A stretch of DNA of 44,130 nucleotides from Cyanobium sp. NIES-981 (GCA_945901765.1 CAMDLO010000012.1:1-44130); one strand, 5' to 3'; counted from the stretch's first letter, positions 1 to 9,125 are shown. Program-made: numbers and translations. Notes: a model not told the origin generated them from the sequence alone.

Positions 1-2
1 GC

Positions 3-164
3 CTGCCGCTCGCCAGGGCCTGCTGGTTCCACCCCGCTTTCATTCACGTGGATCTCCCCTGTCGGGATCATCGGAAGGTGCTGCGGAATCAGCCATTGAT
101 CGCCATCTGGCAGCGCGCGATCTGGACCCGGATGCTGGCAGGCGGTGGGGCGCAGCGGCGGTAG
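3..164 (+). CDS. C-terminal tail of an unrecognised protein (5' end outside window)
   Basis: An open frame enters the window at base 3 and stops at TAG 162-164, giving the last 53 residues of a protein that begins upstream. Third codon positions are strongly G/C, as in neighbouring genes, which supports real coding. The tail contains a HPAFIHVDLP stretch and an Arg/Trp-rich end. I do not recognise the family; HVD-type strings occur in some M15-like peptidases, but that is too weak for a call. It ends convergently 58 bp before the TSUP permease stop. Confidence 0.4.
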   Translation: MPLARACWFHPAFIHVDLPCRDHRKVLRNQPLIAIWQRAIWTRMLAGGGAQRR

Positions 165-222
165 CCGGCAGCTGGCTGGAGCACGCCAATGGGGTTTGCA
201 GGGTTACGCCTGCCACTCCTGC

Positions 223-990
223 TCAACCCCTGCTCAGCCCCACGAGCATCCAGGCCACTTCGCTGACGAGCGCGACGATCAGCAGCCGCACGATCCATTG
301 CCTGGCCCTGGGGCCCAGGGCCAGGGAAGCTCCCAGCCAGCCGCCCAGGGCGCTGCCCAGCATCAGGGGCGGGGCGGCAGCCCAGTCCACCTCCCCGCTC
401 CTGACGAACACCGCCAGCGAGACCAGGGAGGCCAGGCCGATCAGCACCGACTTGATGGCGTTGGCTTGTTGCAGGGCCACCCCGCCCACCAGCACCAGGC
501 TCACCAGCAGGTAGGTGGCCGCATCGAGCACGATCAGGCCGGTCCAGAAGCCAACCCCGGCCATCAGCAGGTGCAGCCGGGGCGTGATCGGCAGCGCATC
601 GGCGGATTGCCCGCCCACCAGCAGGCGCTGGGGCTTCAGCAGCACAAGCGCCAGGGCCAGCAGCAGGGCAATGTGCACCAGCAGGCGGATGTGCTCCATC
701 GGCAGCACCCCAGCCAGGGAGGCACCGGCCAGGGCGCTCAGGACAAAGGTCGGAATCAGCTTCAGGGTGAAAGCCCAGGGGATGGCCCCCGCCCGCTGAA
801 AACGCCAGAACGCCGTCGCCAGGCCCACCAGCACCGGCAGGCGGTTGGTGCCGTTGGCCACCGCCGGGGGCAGACCCAGTGCCAGCAGCAGGGGCAGGCT
901 GATGGCCGAACCGCTGGAGGCTGCCGCGTTCAGAAAGCCGCAGACGGTGCCTGCAGCAAGCAAGGCGAGCCAGGTGTGCATGGTGCTCAC
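223..990 (-). CDS. TSUP (TauE/SafE) family membrane permease
   Basis: A 255-residue hydrophobic protein with about eight predicted membrane segments and an internal two-fold pattern. The N-terminal repeat carries GFLNAAASSGSAISLPLLLALGLPP followed by ANGTNR, typical of TauE/SafE (TSUP) exporters. The family moves sulfite, organosulfonates or other small anions across the inner membrane; the substrate cannot be read from sequence. The longest frame starts at GTG 990, with an in-frame ATG at 981 as an alternative. It lies divergent from the Tat-signal aldolase, with 144 bp between them. Confidence 0.85.
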   Translation of the reverse strand: MSTMHTWLALLAAGTVCGFLNAAASSGSAISLPLLLALGLPPAVANGTNRLPVLVGLATAFWRFQRAGAIPWAFTLKLIPTFVLSALAGASLAGVLPMEHIRLLVHIALLLALALVLLKPQRLLVGGQSADALPITPRLHLLMAGVGFWTGLIVLDAATYLLVSLVLVGGVALQQANAIKSVLIGLASLVSLAVFVRSGEVDWAAAPPLMLGSALGGWLGASLALGPRARQWIVRLLIVALVSEVAWMLVGLSRG

Positions 991-1134
991 ACAGCCACTC
1001 CATCGTGGTGGCCTGCCGGGGTCAGGCCATGCTCTGTCTCACACCGTTGTGATTGCGTCGCCGTCTCTGGTGGTGCGCTGGTGGACTGGTCAGGATCGGG
1101 GTACGTCGTCGTCACCAGCGTGGTCTCCCGTCCG

Positions 1135-2175
1135 ATGCACATGCGCCTGTCACGCCGGGAGTTGGTGCAGGGTGCCCTCTCCGGTCTGATCGGGGCCACC
1201 CTTCTGCCTGCCATGGCCCAGCGCGCCATGGGGGGCGGCCGCCTTGTGCTCTCCCGCCGGCCAGCCTTCGCGGTGCCGCTGCCCACCCCCTTCAGCAGCT
1301 CCCTTGAGCTGGATCTGGCGGCCCATCGCCAGCTGCTGCGCTTCTACCGGCAGGCCGGCGCCGACGCGGTGCTGGCGGTCGGCTCCACCGGCGAGATGCT
1401 CTCGATCACCTGGCCGGAAGCCCTGCGGCTGGTGCGCTCCGCCAGTGCGGTGTTCGGACCGTCGCGAACGTGGGCCAGTCTGAGCGTGGGCCGTAGCGTG
1501 GAGTCGTGTCGGCGGGGCGCCGCCGATCTGCACCAGGCGGGAGCCGGTCTGCCGGTGGTGATCCCCGGATTGCTGGCCGGTGCGGGCAGCACGGAGGCGG
1601 AGGCGGAGCGTCTGTTGCTGGAGGTGGGTCGGGGTATCCCGGGCCCGCTGGGTCTGTACGAATCGATCAACCCGTTCCATCGCACCCTGCCCGCGCCGCT
1701 GCTCGCCGCCCTGGCGGCGCAGGGAAGCTTTCAGTTGCTCAAAACCACGCAAGGGGCCCCGCAGCGGATGGCCGCGCTGGTGGCCGCCGTGCCAAGGGGG
1801 TTCTTGATCCTGGAGGCCAATACTGCCGATCTGTTTGCCGTGCTGCAGGCCGGCGCCGCCGGAGTGCTCGATTTCTGCGCCGCCTGTTTCCCGGAGCTGC
1901 TCGCCCATCTCTGCCGCAGTTGGGCTGACCCCAAGCGGCGCTCCTCGCTGCAGCCCCTCTGCCGCTGGATCGGCGACACCGATGCCCTGCTGCTCGGATC
2001 CCTGGCCTTTCCCCGGGGTGTCAAGGCGGTGCTGGCGGCCCGCGGGCTGGCGATTCAGCCGTTCAGCCGCCAGGCCGTGGCCGACCTCACCCGTGACCAG
2101 AACGCCCAGGTGCAGGACCTGGTGCGCCAATTCCGCTCCCTCAGTCGGGACCTGGGCATCACCCCTCTGCTTTAA
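1135..2175 (+). CDS. Dihydrodipicolinate synthase/N-acetylneuraminate lyase family protein with a twin-arginine signal
   Basis: A 346-residue DapA-like class I aldolase. Visible family features are the GSTGE loop (residues 83-87, the GTTGE position), Tyr175 in LYESINPFHR (the YNxP tyrosine) and Lys203 in LLKTTQG (the Schiff-base lysine). The N-terminus is unusual: SRREL (6-10) followed by a hydrophobic stretch to about residue 28 ending AMAQRA, a plausible Tat signal peptide. Start is ATG 1135 or ATG 1141; the same frame stays open far upstream but without homology. Active-site residues look intact, so an enzyme is likely, but the substrate is unknown and it need not be the lysine-pathway DapA. 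It converges on hrcA, 38 bp away. Confidence 0.78.
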   Translation: MHMRLSRRELVQGALSGLIGATLLPAMAQRAMGGGRLVLSRRPAFAVPLPTPFSSSLELDLAAHRQLLRFYRQAGADAVLAVGSTGEMLSITWPEALRLVRSASAVFGPSRTWASLSVGRSVESCRRGAADLHQAGAGLPVVIPGLLAGAGSTEAEAERLLLEVGRGIPGPLGLYESINPFHRTLPAPLLAALAAQGSFQLLKTTQGAPQRMAALVAAVPRGFLILEANTADLFAVLQAGAAGVLDFCAACFPELLAHLCRSWADPKRRSSLQPLCRWIGDTDALLLGSLAFPRGVKAVLAARGLAIQPFSRQAVADLTRDQNAQVQDLVRQFRSLSRDLGITPLL

Positions 2176-2213
2176 AGGGGGGCTGAAGGGGGCTGCCCAG
2201 GTCGGCCGCTCGC

Positions 2214-3242
2214 TCACCCCAGCAGCCGCTCCAGCACGCTCGCCACCGAGCGCACCGCCGCTCGGGCGGTGGCGTAGGCCATGCGCATCGGCCCGATCAG
2301 GGCCACCTGGCCCACGCCGCCGTCACCGCTGCGGTAATCGGCCTGCACCAGCGCACAGGCGTGCAGGGCCCGGTGGGGATGCTCGGCGCCGATCCAGATG
2401 CCGCCCTGCTGCAGCAACTGGCGTGGGTTGTCCTCCACCAGCTCCACCAGTGGCCGCAGGCTCGCGGTCTGACTGAACTCCGGCTGGGCCAGCAGACCGG
2501 CCAGCCCGGAGGCCACGGCCCCCTTGCCAGGGCCGCCCCCCTGCAGACGGCCATGGCTGGCCAGACCCTGGCGCAGCACGGCCCCACAGGCGTTGAGCTG
2601 GGTGGGCAGGCTGGTCCAGTCGATCGGGCCGCGCTCCAGCTGTTCGCGCACCCATTGCTCCAGGGCTTCCACCTCGCCCCGCCCCGGCATGGGCAGACGC
2701 AGGTTCAGGCTGCGGGCCGTGGCTGCGTCTTCCACCAGGAACACCAGCAGCCGATCGCCGCTCGGCACCAGGCGCAGGGCCTGCAGGCGCGGGCGGGGCT
2801 GCACCGGCTGGGGCCTGGTGATCAGGCTGAGCAGGCCGGTGAGGTCAGCCAGGCGCCGGCTGAGATGGAGCAGCAGGTCGTCGAGGGCGGCCCATTGCAG
2901 GCTGAGGCCGGTCAGCTCCCGGTCCAGTTGCAGAGCCACGGCACCGGGGGCCGGCAGCAAGGCATCCACATACACCCGGTAGCCCCGCTGGCTGGGGATG
3001 CGGCCGGCGGAGGTGTGGGGCTGGGTCAGCAGCCCACGCTGCTCCAGGGCGCCCATGGCGGAGCGCACGGTGGCAGGACTGGCAGGCAGGTCGAAGCGCC
3101 GCACCAGGGTCTGGCTGCCCACCGGTTCCATCGTGTCCACGTAGTGACGCACGGCCAACTGCAGCACTTCCTGCTGGCGGCGGGGGAGTGGCGTTGCCGG
3201 GTCGGACCTGGACAGCGGAGGCGGCTGAAGAGTCAGGCGCAA
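2214..3242 (-). CDS. hrcA: Heat-inducible transcription repressor HrcA
   Basis: A 342-residue protein with an N-terminal winged helix (about 20-90; LPRRQQEVLQLAVRHYV, then PASPATVRSAMGALEQRGLL and the HTSAGRIPSQRGYRVYVD signature) and the C-terminal HrcA domain ending RMAYATARAAVRSV. HrcA represses groESL/dnaK-type chaperone operons by binding CIRCE elements. I see no CIRCE inverted repeat in this window, so its targets lie elsewhere. The only start covering the N-terminus is TTG 3242. Short 13-bp repeats lie just upstream (3278-3310). The rhodanese gene precedes it on the same strand. Confidence 0.95.
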   Translation of the reverse strand: MRLTLQPPPLSRSDPATPLPRRQQEVLQLAVRHYVDTMEPVGSQTLVRRFDLPASPATVRSAMGALEQRGLLTQPHTSAGRIPSQRGYRVYVDALLPAPGAVALQLDRELTGLSLQWAALDDLLLHLSRRLADLTGLLSLITRPQPVQPRPRLQALRLVPSGDRLLVFLVEDAATARSLNLRLPMPGRGEVEALEQWVREQLERGPIDWTSLPTQLNACGAVLRQGLASHGRLQGGGPGKGAVASGLAGLLAQPEFSQTASLRPLVELVEDNPRQLLQQGGIWIGAEHPHRALHACALVQADYRSGDGGVGQVALIGPMRMAYATARAAVRSVASVLERLLG

Positions 3243-3277
3243 TGGTACGGAGATCCCCTTGCGCTGGGCGCTGTGCC

Positions 3278-3310
3278 GGTCGGCGCTCTGGGTCGGCGCT
3301 CAGGGTCGGC
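3278..3310. repeat. 13-bp tandem repeat, about 2.5 copies, upstream of hrcA
   Basis: Units GGTCGGCGCTCTG (3278-3290) and GGTCGGCGCTCAG (3291-3303) are followed by a partial GGTCGGC. They sit between the rhodanese stop and the hrcA start, and would fall in the hrcA leader if the two genes are cotranscribed. No function is evident. Confidence 0.6.
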
Positions 3311-3372
3311 CGATCCAGTGCGCCGCAGCCGCTCAATCCCCGATTCGCGCCATCCGGGAGCCCAGCGCCCTG

Positions 3373-3717
3373 TCAGTACCGCGGCACCGTCGGGTCCACC
3401 TCGATACTCCAGGCCTCGATGCCCCCCTGCAGGTTCCACACGTCGCCGTAACCCTGCTGCTCGATCAGCCAGCAGCCGAATTGCCAGCTGCGGATGCCGG
3501 CGTGGCAGAGCACGGCCACAGGGCGGTCGCGGGGCAGGCGCGCGTTGAGAGTCGGGCCCCAGTCTTGAAAACGGCTCAGGGGGAGGTGCACCACCGGATG
3601 GGCTATCCGGGCCAGGGCCAGCTCCCCGTCTTCGCGCACGTCCACCAGCTGGATGGCCTCGCCCGCGAGCAGCCGTTGCTGCAGGGCGGCGGCGCTGATC
3701 TGCCGGGGCGTGTTCAC
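3373..3717 (-). CDS. Rhodanese-like sulfurtransferase domain protein
   Basis: A single rhodanese domain of 114 residues. It carries QLVDVREDGELALARIAHPVVHLPL (the CH2A-like segment) and the active-site loop LCHAGIRS, whose Cys is the expected persulfide carrier, and ends with the NLQGGIEAW motif conserved in single-domain rhodaneses. GTG 3717 places VNTPRQIS at the N-terminus; the frame also has ATG at 3747, which would overlap nothing essential but adds unconserved sequence. It is divergent from the DUF3352 gene (ATG 3762). The sulfur acceptor is unknown. Confidence 0.87.
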   Translation of the reverse strand: MNTPRQISAAALQQRLLAGEAIQLVDVREDGELALARIAHPVVHLPLSRFQDWGPTLNARLPRDRPVAVLCHAGIRSWQFGCWLIEQQGYGDVWNLQGGIEAWSIEVDPTVPRY

Positions 3718-3761
3718 GGGGAGAGGTTCGGTGCAGGATGGGCCCATCCTGCTTGGGGCGC

Positions 3762-5465
3762 ATGAAAGCCCGCCGATTTCTGGCGGTGGTGCTGGCGGTG
3801 ACGGTGCTGTTGTTCGGTCTCGGCGCCGGAGCCTGGTGGCTCGTGTGGCAGCGCTCACCCCTGCAGCTTCAGCACCGGCGGCTCGCCTTGCCCCGGGCCG
3901 CCCGTTTCGTGCCGCGGGACGCTGCCTTCAGCTTCTATCTGCTCAGCGACCCTGAAGCACCGCTGGCCTACGCGCGGGCCGTCGCTCCGGCCTCCAGGCG
4001 ACGCCAGGCCGGCGACACCCTCGCCCGGCTTCGGGATGGGGCCTTCGCAGCGGCGGGCCTCGACTACGATGGTGAGCTGGCCGACTGGCTCGGCTCCGAC
4101 ACGGCTGTCTGGCTGCTGGCGGACGGCCAGGCCGCGCCGGCCGGCTGGGTGCTGGCCCTCGCCAGCCGCGACGGCGACGGCGCCCGGCGCTTCCTGCAGC
4201 GCTTCTGGCAGACCCGCAGCCTGGCGGGCACCGAACTGCAGATCAGCAGTTACCGAGGCATGGGTCTGATCAGCGGCCGCGGCGCCCTGCGCGGCCAGGA
4301 GCCCCTGCCGCTGGCGACAGCCCTGATCGATGACGATCTGGTTCTGCTGGCCTCGGGCCGCGGCGCGCTGGAGCAGGCTCTCGATGTCTCCCAGATCGAT
4401 GAGCTCAACCAGGCAGCCGACCCCCGCCTGGTGGAGCGCCTGAGCCGGCTGGGGGACGGGGTGGCCCTGCTGACCGGTCGCCTCGAGGCGCTGCAGACCT
4501 GGCTGGCCCAGCCGCTGCCTGCCGGCGGTGCGCTGGTGGCGGCACTTCGCCCGGAAGGGCGGGAGCTGGTGTTGGAAGGCTGGCTGCAGACCGTCACGGC
4601 TGCGGCGGAGCCCCTGCCGTCGCTGCCAGGAGCCGCTGACGAGGGGGAGGCTCTGCTGGAGGCCTTGCATGGTGAGGCTGACAGCATCGCTCTCCTGCGG
4701 AATCCAGCGCAGTGGCCCGAGCCCTGGCGCCAGGCCCTGCTCCAGCTTCAGCGGATCGGCGCGGCCGATGCCCCGCTGCCGGCCCTGCTGCTGCAGCAGG
4801 CGCCGGGGGTTCTGCTCTGGCGCGAGGGGGCTGATGGACGGCTGCTCGGCACCAGGCCCGCCCCGGGCGATCCTGCGGGTCTGGCCCCTTCCCTGCTGCA
4901 GCAGGGGCTGGTGGCGGCGCCGCTCGAGTTCGATGGTCACCCGGTGGAGGTCTGGACCCGCCTGCGGGTGGGCGCTGCCGGGGGGCGTCTGGAGGCGACC
5001 CTGGCGGCCGCCCGCAGCGAGCAGGATGGCTGGGCCTGGTGGTCGGATTCGCTGGAGGCCCTGGGCCGCCAGCAACGCGGCCGTGGCCAGCCCCGGGCCC
5101 TGCGGGCCCGTTTCGAAGCCCTGGCCATGCCTGAGGCGGCCCTGCGCTGGGCGGGGGTGGGGGAGCGCGCCCAGGCTCTGCTGCAACGCTGGGCGGGCTG
5201 GCGGCTGCTCTCGGCGCTGGCGGGCCAGCCGCTGGCTGAGACCGTGCAGGCCGTCGCCCTGGCGGTGGAGCCGGAGTCTCTGCCGAAGTCCCTGCAGGAG
5301 TCGCAGCCGCAGCCAGGGCTTCTGTCAGACCTGCAGTCAGACCTGCTGTCAGATCCGCTGTCAGAGCTGCAGTCAGACCCACAGTCAGACCCACAGTCTG
5401 AGCTGCGGTCACCGTTGCGGGCCCAGGCGTTGCGCCTGCGGCTGCGACTGGCTTTCGGAGCCTGA
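3762..5465 (+). CDS. DUF3352 family protein with N-terminal membrane anchor
   Basis: A 567-residue protein beginning MKARRFLAVVLAVTVLLFGLGAGAWWLVW, a single membrane anchor, followed by FVPRDAAFSFYLLSDP, typical of the cyanobacterial DUF3352 family. The large Ala/Leu-rich remainder should be periplasmic or lumenal by the positive-inside rule. No catalytic motif is visible. The C-terminus carries seven tetrapeptide repeats of the form (L/P)(L/Q/R)S(D/E) encoded by 12-bp tandem repeats, then RAQALRLRLRLAFGA. ATG 3762 was chosen because the MGPSCLGR extension from 3738 is not membrane-like. The SixA-like gene follows after 5 bp. Function unknown. Confidence 0.8.
   Translation: MKARRFLAVVLAVTVLLFGLGAGAWWLVWQRSPLQLQHRRLALPRAARFVPRDAAFSFYLLSDPEAPLAYARAVAPASRRRQAGDTLARLRDGAFAAAGLDYDGELADWLGSDTAVWLLADGQAAPAGWVLALASRDGDGARRFLQRFWQTRSLAGTELQISSYRGMGLISGRGALRGQEPLPLATALIDDDLVLLASGRGALEQALDVSQIDELNQAADPRLVERLSRLGDGVALLTGRLEALQTWLAQPLPAGGALVAALRPEGRELVLEGWLQTVTAAAEPLPSLPGAADEGEALLEALHGEADSIALLRNPAQWPEPWRQALLQLQRIGAADAPLPALLLQQAPGVLLWREGADGRLLGTRPAPGDPAGLAPSLLQQGLVAAPLEFDGHPVEVWTRLRVGAAGGRLEATLAAARSEQDGWAWWSDSLEALGRQQRGRGQPRALRARFEALAMPEAALRWAGVGERAQALLQRWAGWRLLSALAGQPLAETVQAVALAVEPESLPKSLQESQPQPGLLSDLQSDLLSDPLSELQSDPQSDPQSELRSPLRAQALRLRLRLAFGA
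5319..5402 (+). repeat. 12-bp tandem repeats encoding (L/P)(L/Q)S(D/E) in the DUF3352 gene
   Basis: Seven in-frame 12-bp units read LLSD, LQSD, LLSD, PLSE, LQSD, PQSD, PQSE (protein residues about 520-547). Each contains a CAGTCAGAC- or CTGTCAGAC-like core. Copy number could vary between strains without shifting the frame. Confidence 0.85.
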
Positions 5466-5470
5466 TCAAC

Positions 5471-5953
5471 GTGGCGGAACTGCTTCTGCTGCGGCATGGG
5501 ATCGCCGAGGAGCGCGGCCCCGACCAGCCCGATGCGGTTCGGGCGCTCACCCCGGCGGGCATCAGCCGCACGGCGGCGGTGCTTGCGCGGTTGCGCCGCC
5601 TCGACCTGGGCTGTGAGCTCCTCATCACCAGCCCGCTGGTGCGTGCCCGCCAGACCGCCGAGCTGGCGGTGGCCGCCGCCCTGGCGCCGGATTTCAGTGT
5701 CTCCGAGGCACTGGCACCGGCTGGGGATCCCTGGCCCCTGCTGCGCTGGCCGCCGGGGGTGCACCGCCTGGGCCTGGTGGGCCACGAGCCCGACCTCGGC
5801 AACCTGGCGGCGGCGTTGATCGGCGCTACCCCAGGCAGCCTGGTGCTGAAAAAAGCGGGCATCGCCCTGCTGCTGATCGAGCCGCAGGCTCCAGGACCCA
5901 GCGGTCAGCTGCGGCTGCTGATCGGTCCTGCCCAGCTTCTCACCGGCAACTAG
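5471..5953 (+). CDS. SixA-like histidine phosphatase
   Basis: A 160-residue protein of the histidine phosphatase superfamily. The N-terminal LLLRHGIAEERG holds the RHG catalytic motif (His9), and GHEPDLGNLAAALIG supplies the second catalytic His; TSPLVRARQTAE is the conserved Arg-containing segment. Its small size and lack of an inserted lid fit SixA-type phosphohistidine phosphatases, though other small phosphoesterases are possible. The start is GTG 5471, 5 bp after the DUF3352 stop, suggesting cotranscription. Confidence 0.88.
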   Translation: MAELLLLRHGIAEERGPDQPDAVRALTPAGISRTAAVLARLRRLDLGCELLITSPLVRARQTAELAVAAALAPDFSVSEALAPAGDPWPLLRWPPGVHRLGLVGHEPDLGNLAAALIGATPGSLVLKKAGIALLLIEPQAPGPSGQLRLLIGPAQLLTGN

Positions 5954-6004
5954 CGCTACGGCGCGGCGGCGGCGGGCAGCCGTAAGTTCAACGCAGAACT
6001 GACC

Positions 6005-7204
6005 GTGGGCATGGTTGAACGTGGTTCCGACAGCAGGCCGGGCCGCAGCGGTTCCGCCGCTGCCGGGCCGGATCAGTCGCTGTACCGTCCCGGGCTGGAG
6101 GGGGTGCCGGCCACCCAGTCGGCCATCTGCGACATCGATGGCCACCTCGGCCAGCTCACCTACCGCGGGTACGACGCCGCCACCCTGGCGGCCCGCAGCT
6201 CCTTTCTCGAGACGGCCTTTCTGCTGGTATGGGGCGAGCTGCCCACCGCTGATCAGCTGGAGCAGTTCGAGCAGGAGGTGCAGATGCACCGGCGGGTGAG
6301 CTTCCGCATTCGCGACATGATGAAAAGCTTCCCCTCCCAGGGGCATCCGATGGATGCGCTGCAGGCCAGCGCCGCTTCGCTCGGGCTCTTCTATTCCCGC
6401 CGCGCCCTGGATAACCCCGAATACATCTACGGGGCGGTGGTGCGCCTGCTGGCCAAGATCCCAACGATGGTGGCGGCCTTCCAGCTGATCCGCAAGGGCC
6501 AGGATCCGATCCAGCCCCGCGACGATCTGCCCTATGCGGCCAACTTCCTCTACATGCTCACCGAGCGGGAGCCCGATCCGCTGGCAGCCCGGATCCTGGA
6601 TGCCTGCCTGATCCTGCATGCCGAGCACAGCCTCAACGCCAGCACCTTCAGCGCCCGCGTCACCGCCAGCACCCTCACCGACCCCTACGCCGTTGTGGCG
6701 TCGGCCGTCGGCACCCTGGCGGGCCCTCTGCATGGCGGTGCCAACGAGGACGTGCTGACCATGCTCGAGGAGATCGGCAGCGAGGATCGGGTGGAGCTGT
6801 GGCTCGACCGGGCGATCGCCAACCGCCAGAAAATCATGGGTTTCGGCCACCGGGAATACAAGGTCAAGGATCCCCGCGCCGTGATCCTGCAGCGCCTGGC
6901 GGAGGAGCTGTTCGAGCGGTTCGGCCACGATCCGATGTACGACCTGGCCCGTCGCCTTGAGGAGATCGCGGCCACCCGGCTCGGTCCGAAGGGCATCTAC
7001 CCGAATGTCGATTTCTATTCGGGCCTGGTGTATCGCAAGCTCGGCATCCCCTGCGACCTGTTCACGCCGATCTTCGCGATCGCCCGCACCGCCGGCTGGC
7101 TGGCCCACTGGAAGGAACAGCTGGGGGCGAACCGGATCTTCCGGCCCTCCCAGATCTATACCGGTTGCGCCCACCGCGACTGGCAGCCGCTCGAGGCCCG
7201 CTAA
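6005..7204 (+). CDS. gltA: Citrate synthase
   Basis: A 399-residue citrate synthase condensing oxaloacetate and acetyl-CoA into citrate. Signature regions are GPLHGGANEDVLTML (substrate-binding His), MGFGHREYKVKDPRA (catalytic His) and YPNVDFYSGLVYRKLGIP (catalytic Asp). It matches the roughly 380-residue type II bacterial/cyanobacterial form with a short N-terminal extension. Start is GTG 6005 or ATG 6011; the first 25 residues are low-complexity and not diagnostic. It lies 24 bp before ndhA and may be cotranscribed with the ndh genes. Citrate leads to 2-oxoglutarate for nitrogen assimilation. Confidence 0.97.
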   Translation: MGMVERGSDSRPGRSGSAAAGPDQSLYRPGLEGVPATQSAICDIDGHLGQLTYRGYDAATLAARSSFLETAFLLVWGELPTADQLEQFEQEVQMHRRVSFRIRDMMKSFPSQGHPMDALQASAASLGLFYSRRALDNPEYIYGAVVRLLAKIPTMVAAFQLIRKGQDPIQPRDDLPYAANFLYMLTEREPDPLAARILDACLILHAEHSLNASTFSARVTASTLTDPYAVVASAVGTLAGPLHGGANEDVLTMLEEIGSEDRVELWLDRAIANRQKIMGFGHREYKVKDPRAVILQRLAEELFERFGHDPMYDLARRLEEIAATRLGPKGIYPNVDFYSGLVYRKLGIPCDLFTPIFAIARTAGWLAHWKEQLGANRIFRPSQIYTGCAHRDWQPLEAR

Positions 7205-7228
7205 GTTTCCCCCATCTGAGATGCCGTC

Positions 7229-8371
7229 ATGCTGAGCACCACGGCCCCCGGGGCCGGTTCAGGCCTGGATCTGCAGGCGAGCGTGGAAACGACCCTGCAG
7301 GGCATGGGCCTGAGCGCCGGGGCGGCCCACCTGGTCTGGCTGCCCCTGCCCATGGTGCTTGTGCTGGTCGCCGCGGTGGTCGGCGTGCTGGTGAATGTGT
7401 GGCTGGAGCGCAAGATCTCCGCCGCCGTGCAGCAGCGCATCGGTCCGGAATATGCCGGCGCCCTCGGCATCCTCCAGCCGATCGCCGACGGCCTGAAGCT
7501 GGTGTTCAAGGAAGACATCATCCCGGCTCGGGCCGATGGTTTGCTATTCACCCTCGGGCCGGTGCTGGTGCTGATCCCGGTGATCCTCAGCTGGCTGGTG
7601 GTGCCCTTCGGCCAGCACCTGCTGATCAGCAACGTGGGCGTGGGCATCTTTCTCTGGATCTCCCTGAGCAGCATCCAGCCGATCGGCCTGCTGATGAGCG
7701 GTTACGCCTCCAACAACAAGTATTCGCTGCTGGGGGGCCTGCGGGCAGCGGCCCAGTCGATCAGCTACGAGATTCCCCTGGCCCTGGCTGTGCTGGCGGT
7801 GGTGATGATGAGCAATTCGCTCAGTACGGTCGACATCGTCGATCAGCAGACCGGCGCTGGCATTCTCAGCTGGAACATCTGGCGCCAGCCGGTGGGCTTC
7901 GTCATCTTCTGGATCTGTGCCCTGGCCGAATGCGAGCGTCTGCCCTTCGACCTGCCCGAGGCCGAGGAAGAGCTGGTGGCCGGCTACCAGACCGAGTATT
8001 CGGGCATGAAGTTCGCCCTCTTCTACCTGGGTAGTTACATAAACCTGGTCCTGTCTGCCCTGCTGGTGTCAGTGCTCTACCTGGGGGGCTGGGGGTTTCC
8101 CTTGCCGGTGGAATGGTTGGCCGGTTGGCTGGGTCAGCCGATCGACGCGCCCTTGGTGCAGGTGATCACCGCCTCCGTGGGCATCGTCATGACCGTGCTC
8201 AAGGCCTACCTGCTGGTGTTTCTGGCGATTCTGCTGCGCTGGACCACACCGCGGGTGCGGATCGACCAGCTGCTCGATCTGGGTTGGAAGTTCCTGCTGC
8301 CGATCGCCCTGGTGAACCTGCTGGTCACCGCGGGGCTGAAACTGGCCTTTCCGGCCTTCTTCGGCGGTTGA
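7229..8371 (+). CDS. ndhA: NDH-1 subunit 1 (NdhA)
   Basis: A 380-residue polytopic subunit of the thylakoid NAD(P)H/ferredoxin:plastoquinone oxidoreductase. Family regions visible are [41 protein letters not shown] (lining the quinone chamber), [12 protein letters not shown] and the acidic loop [36 protein letters not shown]. About eight membrane helices are present. First gene of the conserved ndhA-I-G-E cluster, with ATG 7229 directly after gltA. Confidence 0.98.
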   Translation: MLSTTAPGAGSGLDLQASVETTLQGMGLSAGAAHLVWLPLPMVLVLVAAVVGVLVNVWLERKISAAVQQRIGPEYAGALGILQPIADGLKLVFKEDIIPARADGLLFTLGPVLVLIPVILSWLVVPFGQHLLISNVGVGIFLWISLSSIQPIGLLMSGYASNNKYSLLGGLRAAAQSISYEIPLALAVLAVVMMSNSLSTVDIVDQQTGAGILSWNIWRQPVGFVIFWICALAECERLPFDLPEAEEELVAGYQTEYSGMKFALFYLGSYINLVLSALLVSVLYLGGWGFPLPVEWLAGWLGQPIDAPLVQVITASVGIVMTVLKAYLLVFLAILLRWTTPRVRIDQLLDLGWKFLLPIALVNLLVTAGLKLAFPAFFGG

Positions 8372-8483
8372 TCCTCGGGCGGACACTCGCCTGAGCTACC
8401 CGTCATCATGAACAGGCGTGGGCTCCCTCCGCGCCTCTCCGCCCCGTTTCCCGCTCCTTCCGTCTCTCCACTGAGCCAGTTCC

Positions 8484-9125
8484 ATGTTCGGGTTTCTCAA
8501 GAAAGTAGGCGACTACACCCGCGACGCGGTGGGTGCGGCCAACTACCTCACCCAGGGCCTGGCGGTCACCTTCGACCACCTGCGCCGCCGGCCGGTGACG
8601 GTGCAGTATCCCTATGAAAAGCTGATTCCCTCGGAGCGCTATCGCGGCCGGATCCACTACGAGTTCGATAAGTGCATCGCCTGTGAGGTGTGCGTGCGGG
8701 TTTGCCCGATCAACCTGCCGGTGGTCGACTGGGTGATGAACAAGGCCACCAAGAAGAAGGAGCTGCGCAACTACTCGATCGATTTCGGGGTCTGCATCTT
8801 CTGCGGCAACTGCGTGGAGTACTGCCCCACCAACTGTCTGTCGATGACCGAGGAATACGAGCTGGCGGCCTTTGATCGCCATAGCCTCAACTTCGACAAC
8901 GTCGCCCTTGGCCGTTTGCCCACCAGCGTCACCACCGATCCCTCCGTGGTGCCGCTGCGGGAGCTGGTCTATCTGCCCAAGGGCGTCATGGATCCCCATG
9001 GGGTGCCGGAGTCGGCTCCCCGGGTCGGCAGACTGCCCGAGCAGGTGCTCGAGACCCTGCCGAAAGCCACCGCCGCCGGCAGCTCCGACAGCGCCGCCAG
9101 CCCCAACGCCCAGGAGCAGGTCTGA
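8484..9125 (+). CDS. ndhI: NDH-1 subunit I, two [4Fe-4S] ferredoxin-like subunit (NdhI)
   Basis: A 213-residue peripheral subunit that carries electrons toward plastoquinone. Two cluster motifs are intact: Cys64-x2-67-x2-70-x3-74 ([12 protein letters not shown]) and Cys104-x2-107-x2-110-x3-114 ([12 protein letters not shown]). The Ala/Ser/Pro-rich C-terminal tail is not conserved. The stop codon overlaps the start of ndhG by one base (TGATG), indicating translational coupling. A 112-bp spacer after ndhA holds no convincing gene. Confidence 0.98.
   Translation: MFGFLKKVGDYTRDAVGAANYLTQGLAVTFDHLRRRPVTVQYPYEKLIPSERYRGRIHYEFDKCIACEVCVRVCPINLPVVDWVMNKATKKKELRNYSIDFGVCIFCGNCVEYCPTNCLSMTEEYELAAFDRHSLNFDNVALGRLPTSVTTDPSVVPLRELVYLPKGVMDPHGVPESAPRVGRLPEQVLETLPKATAAGSSDSAASPNAQEQV

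Noticed and set aside
145-1134. Long upstream extension of the aldolase frame
   Set aside because: Gln/His/Gly-rich translation antisense to the TSUP permease; no family resemblance, so it is a GC-driven open frame.
3243-3372. CIRCE operator near hrcA
   Set aside because: No TTAGCACTC-N9-GAGTGCTAA-like inverted repeat is visible in the spacer.
4937-7174. 745-residue minus-strand open frame
   Set aside because: Antisense to gltA, the SixA-like gene and DUF3352, which have clear motifs; composition is typical of shadow frames.
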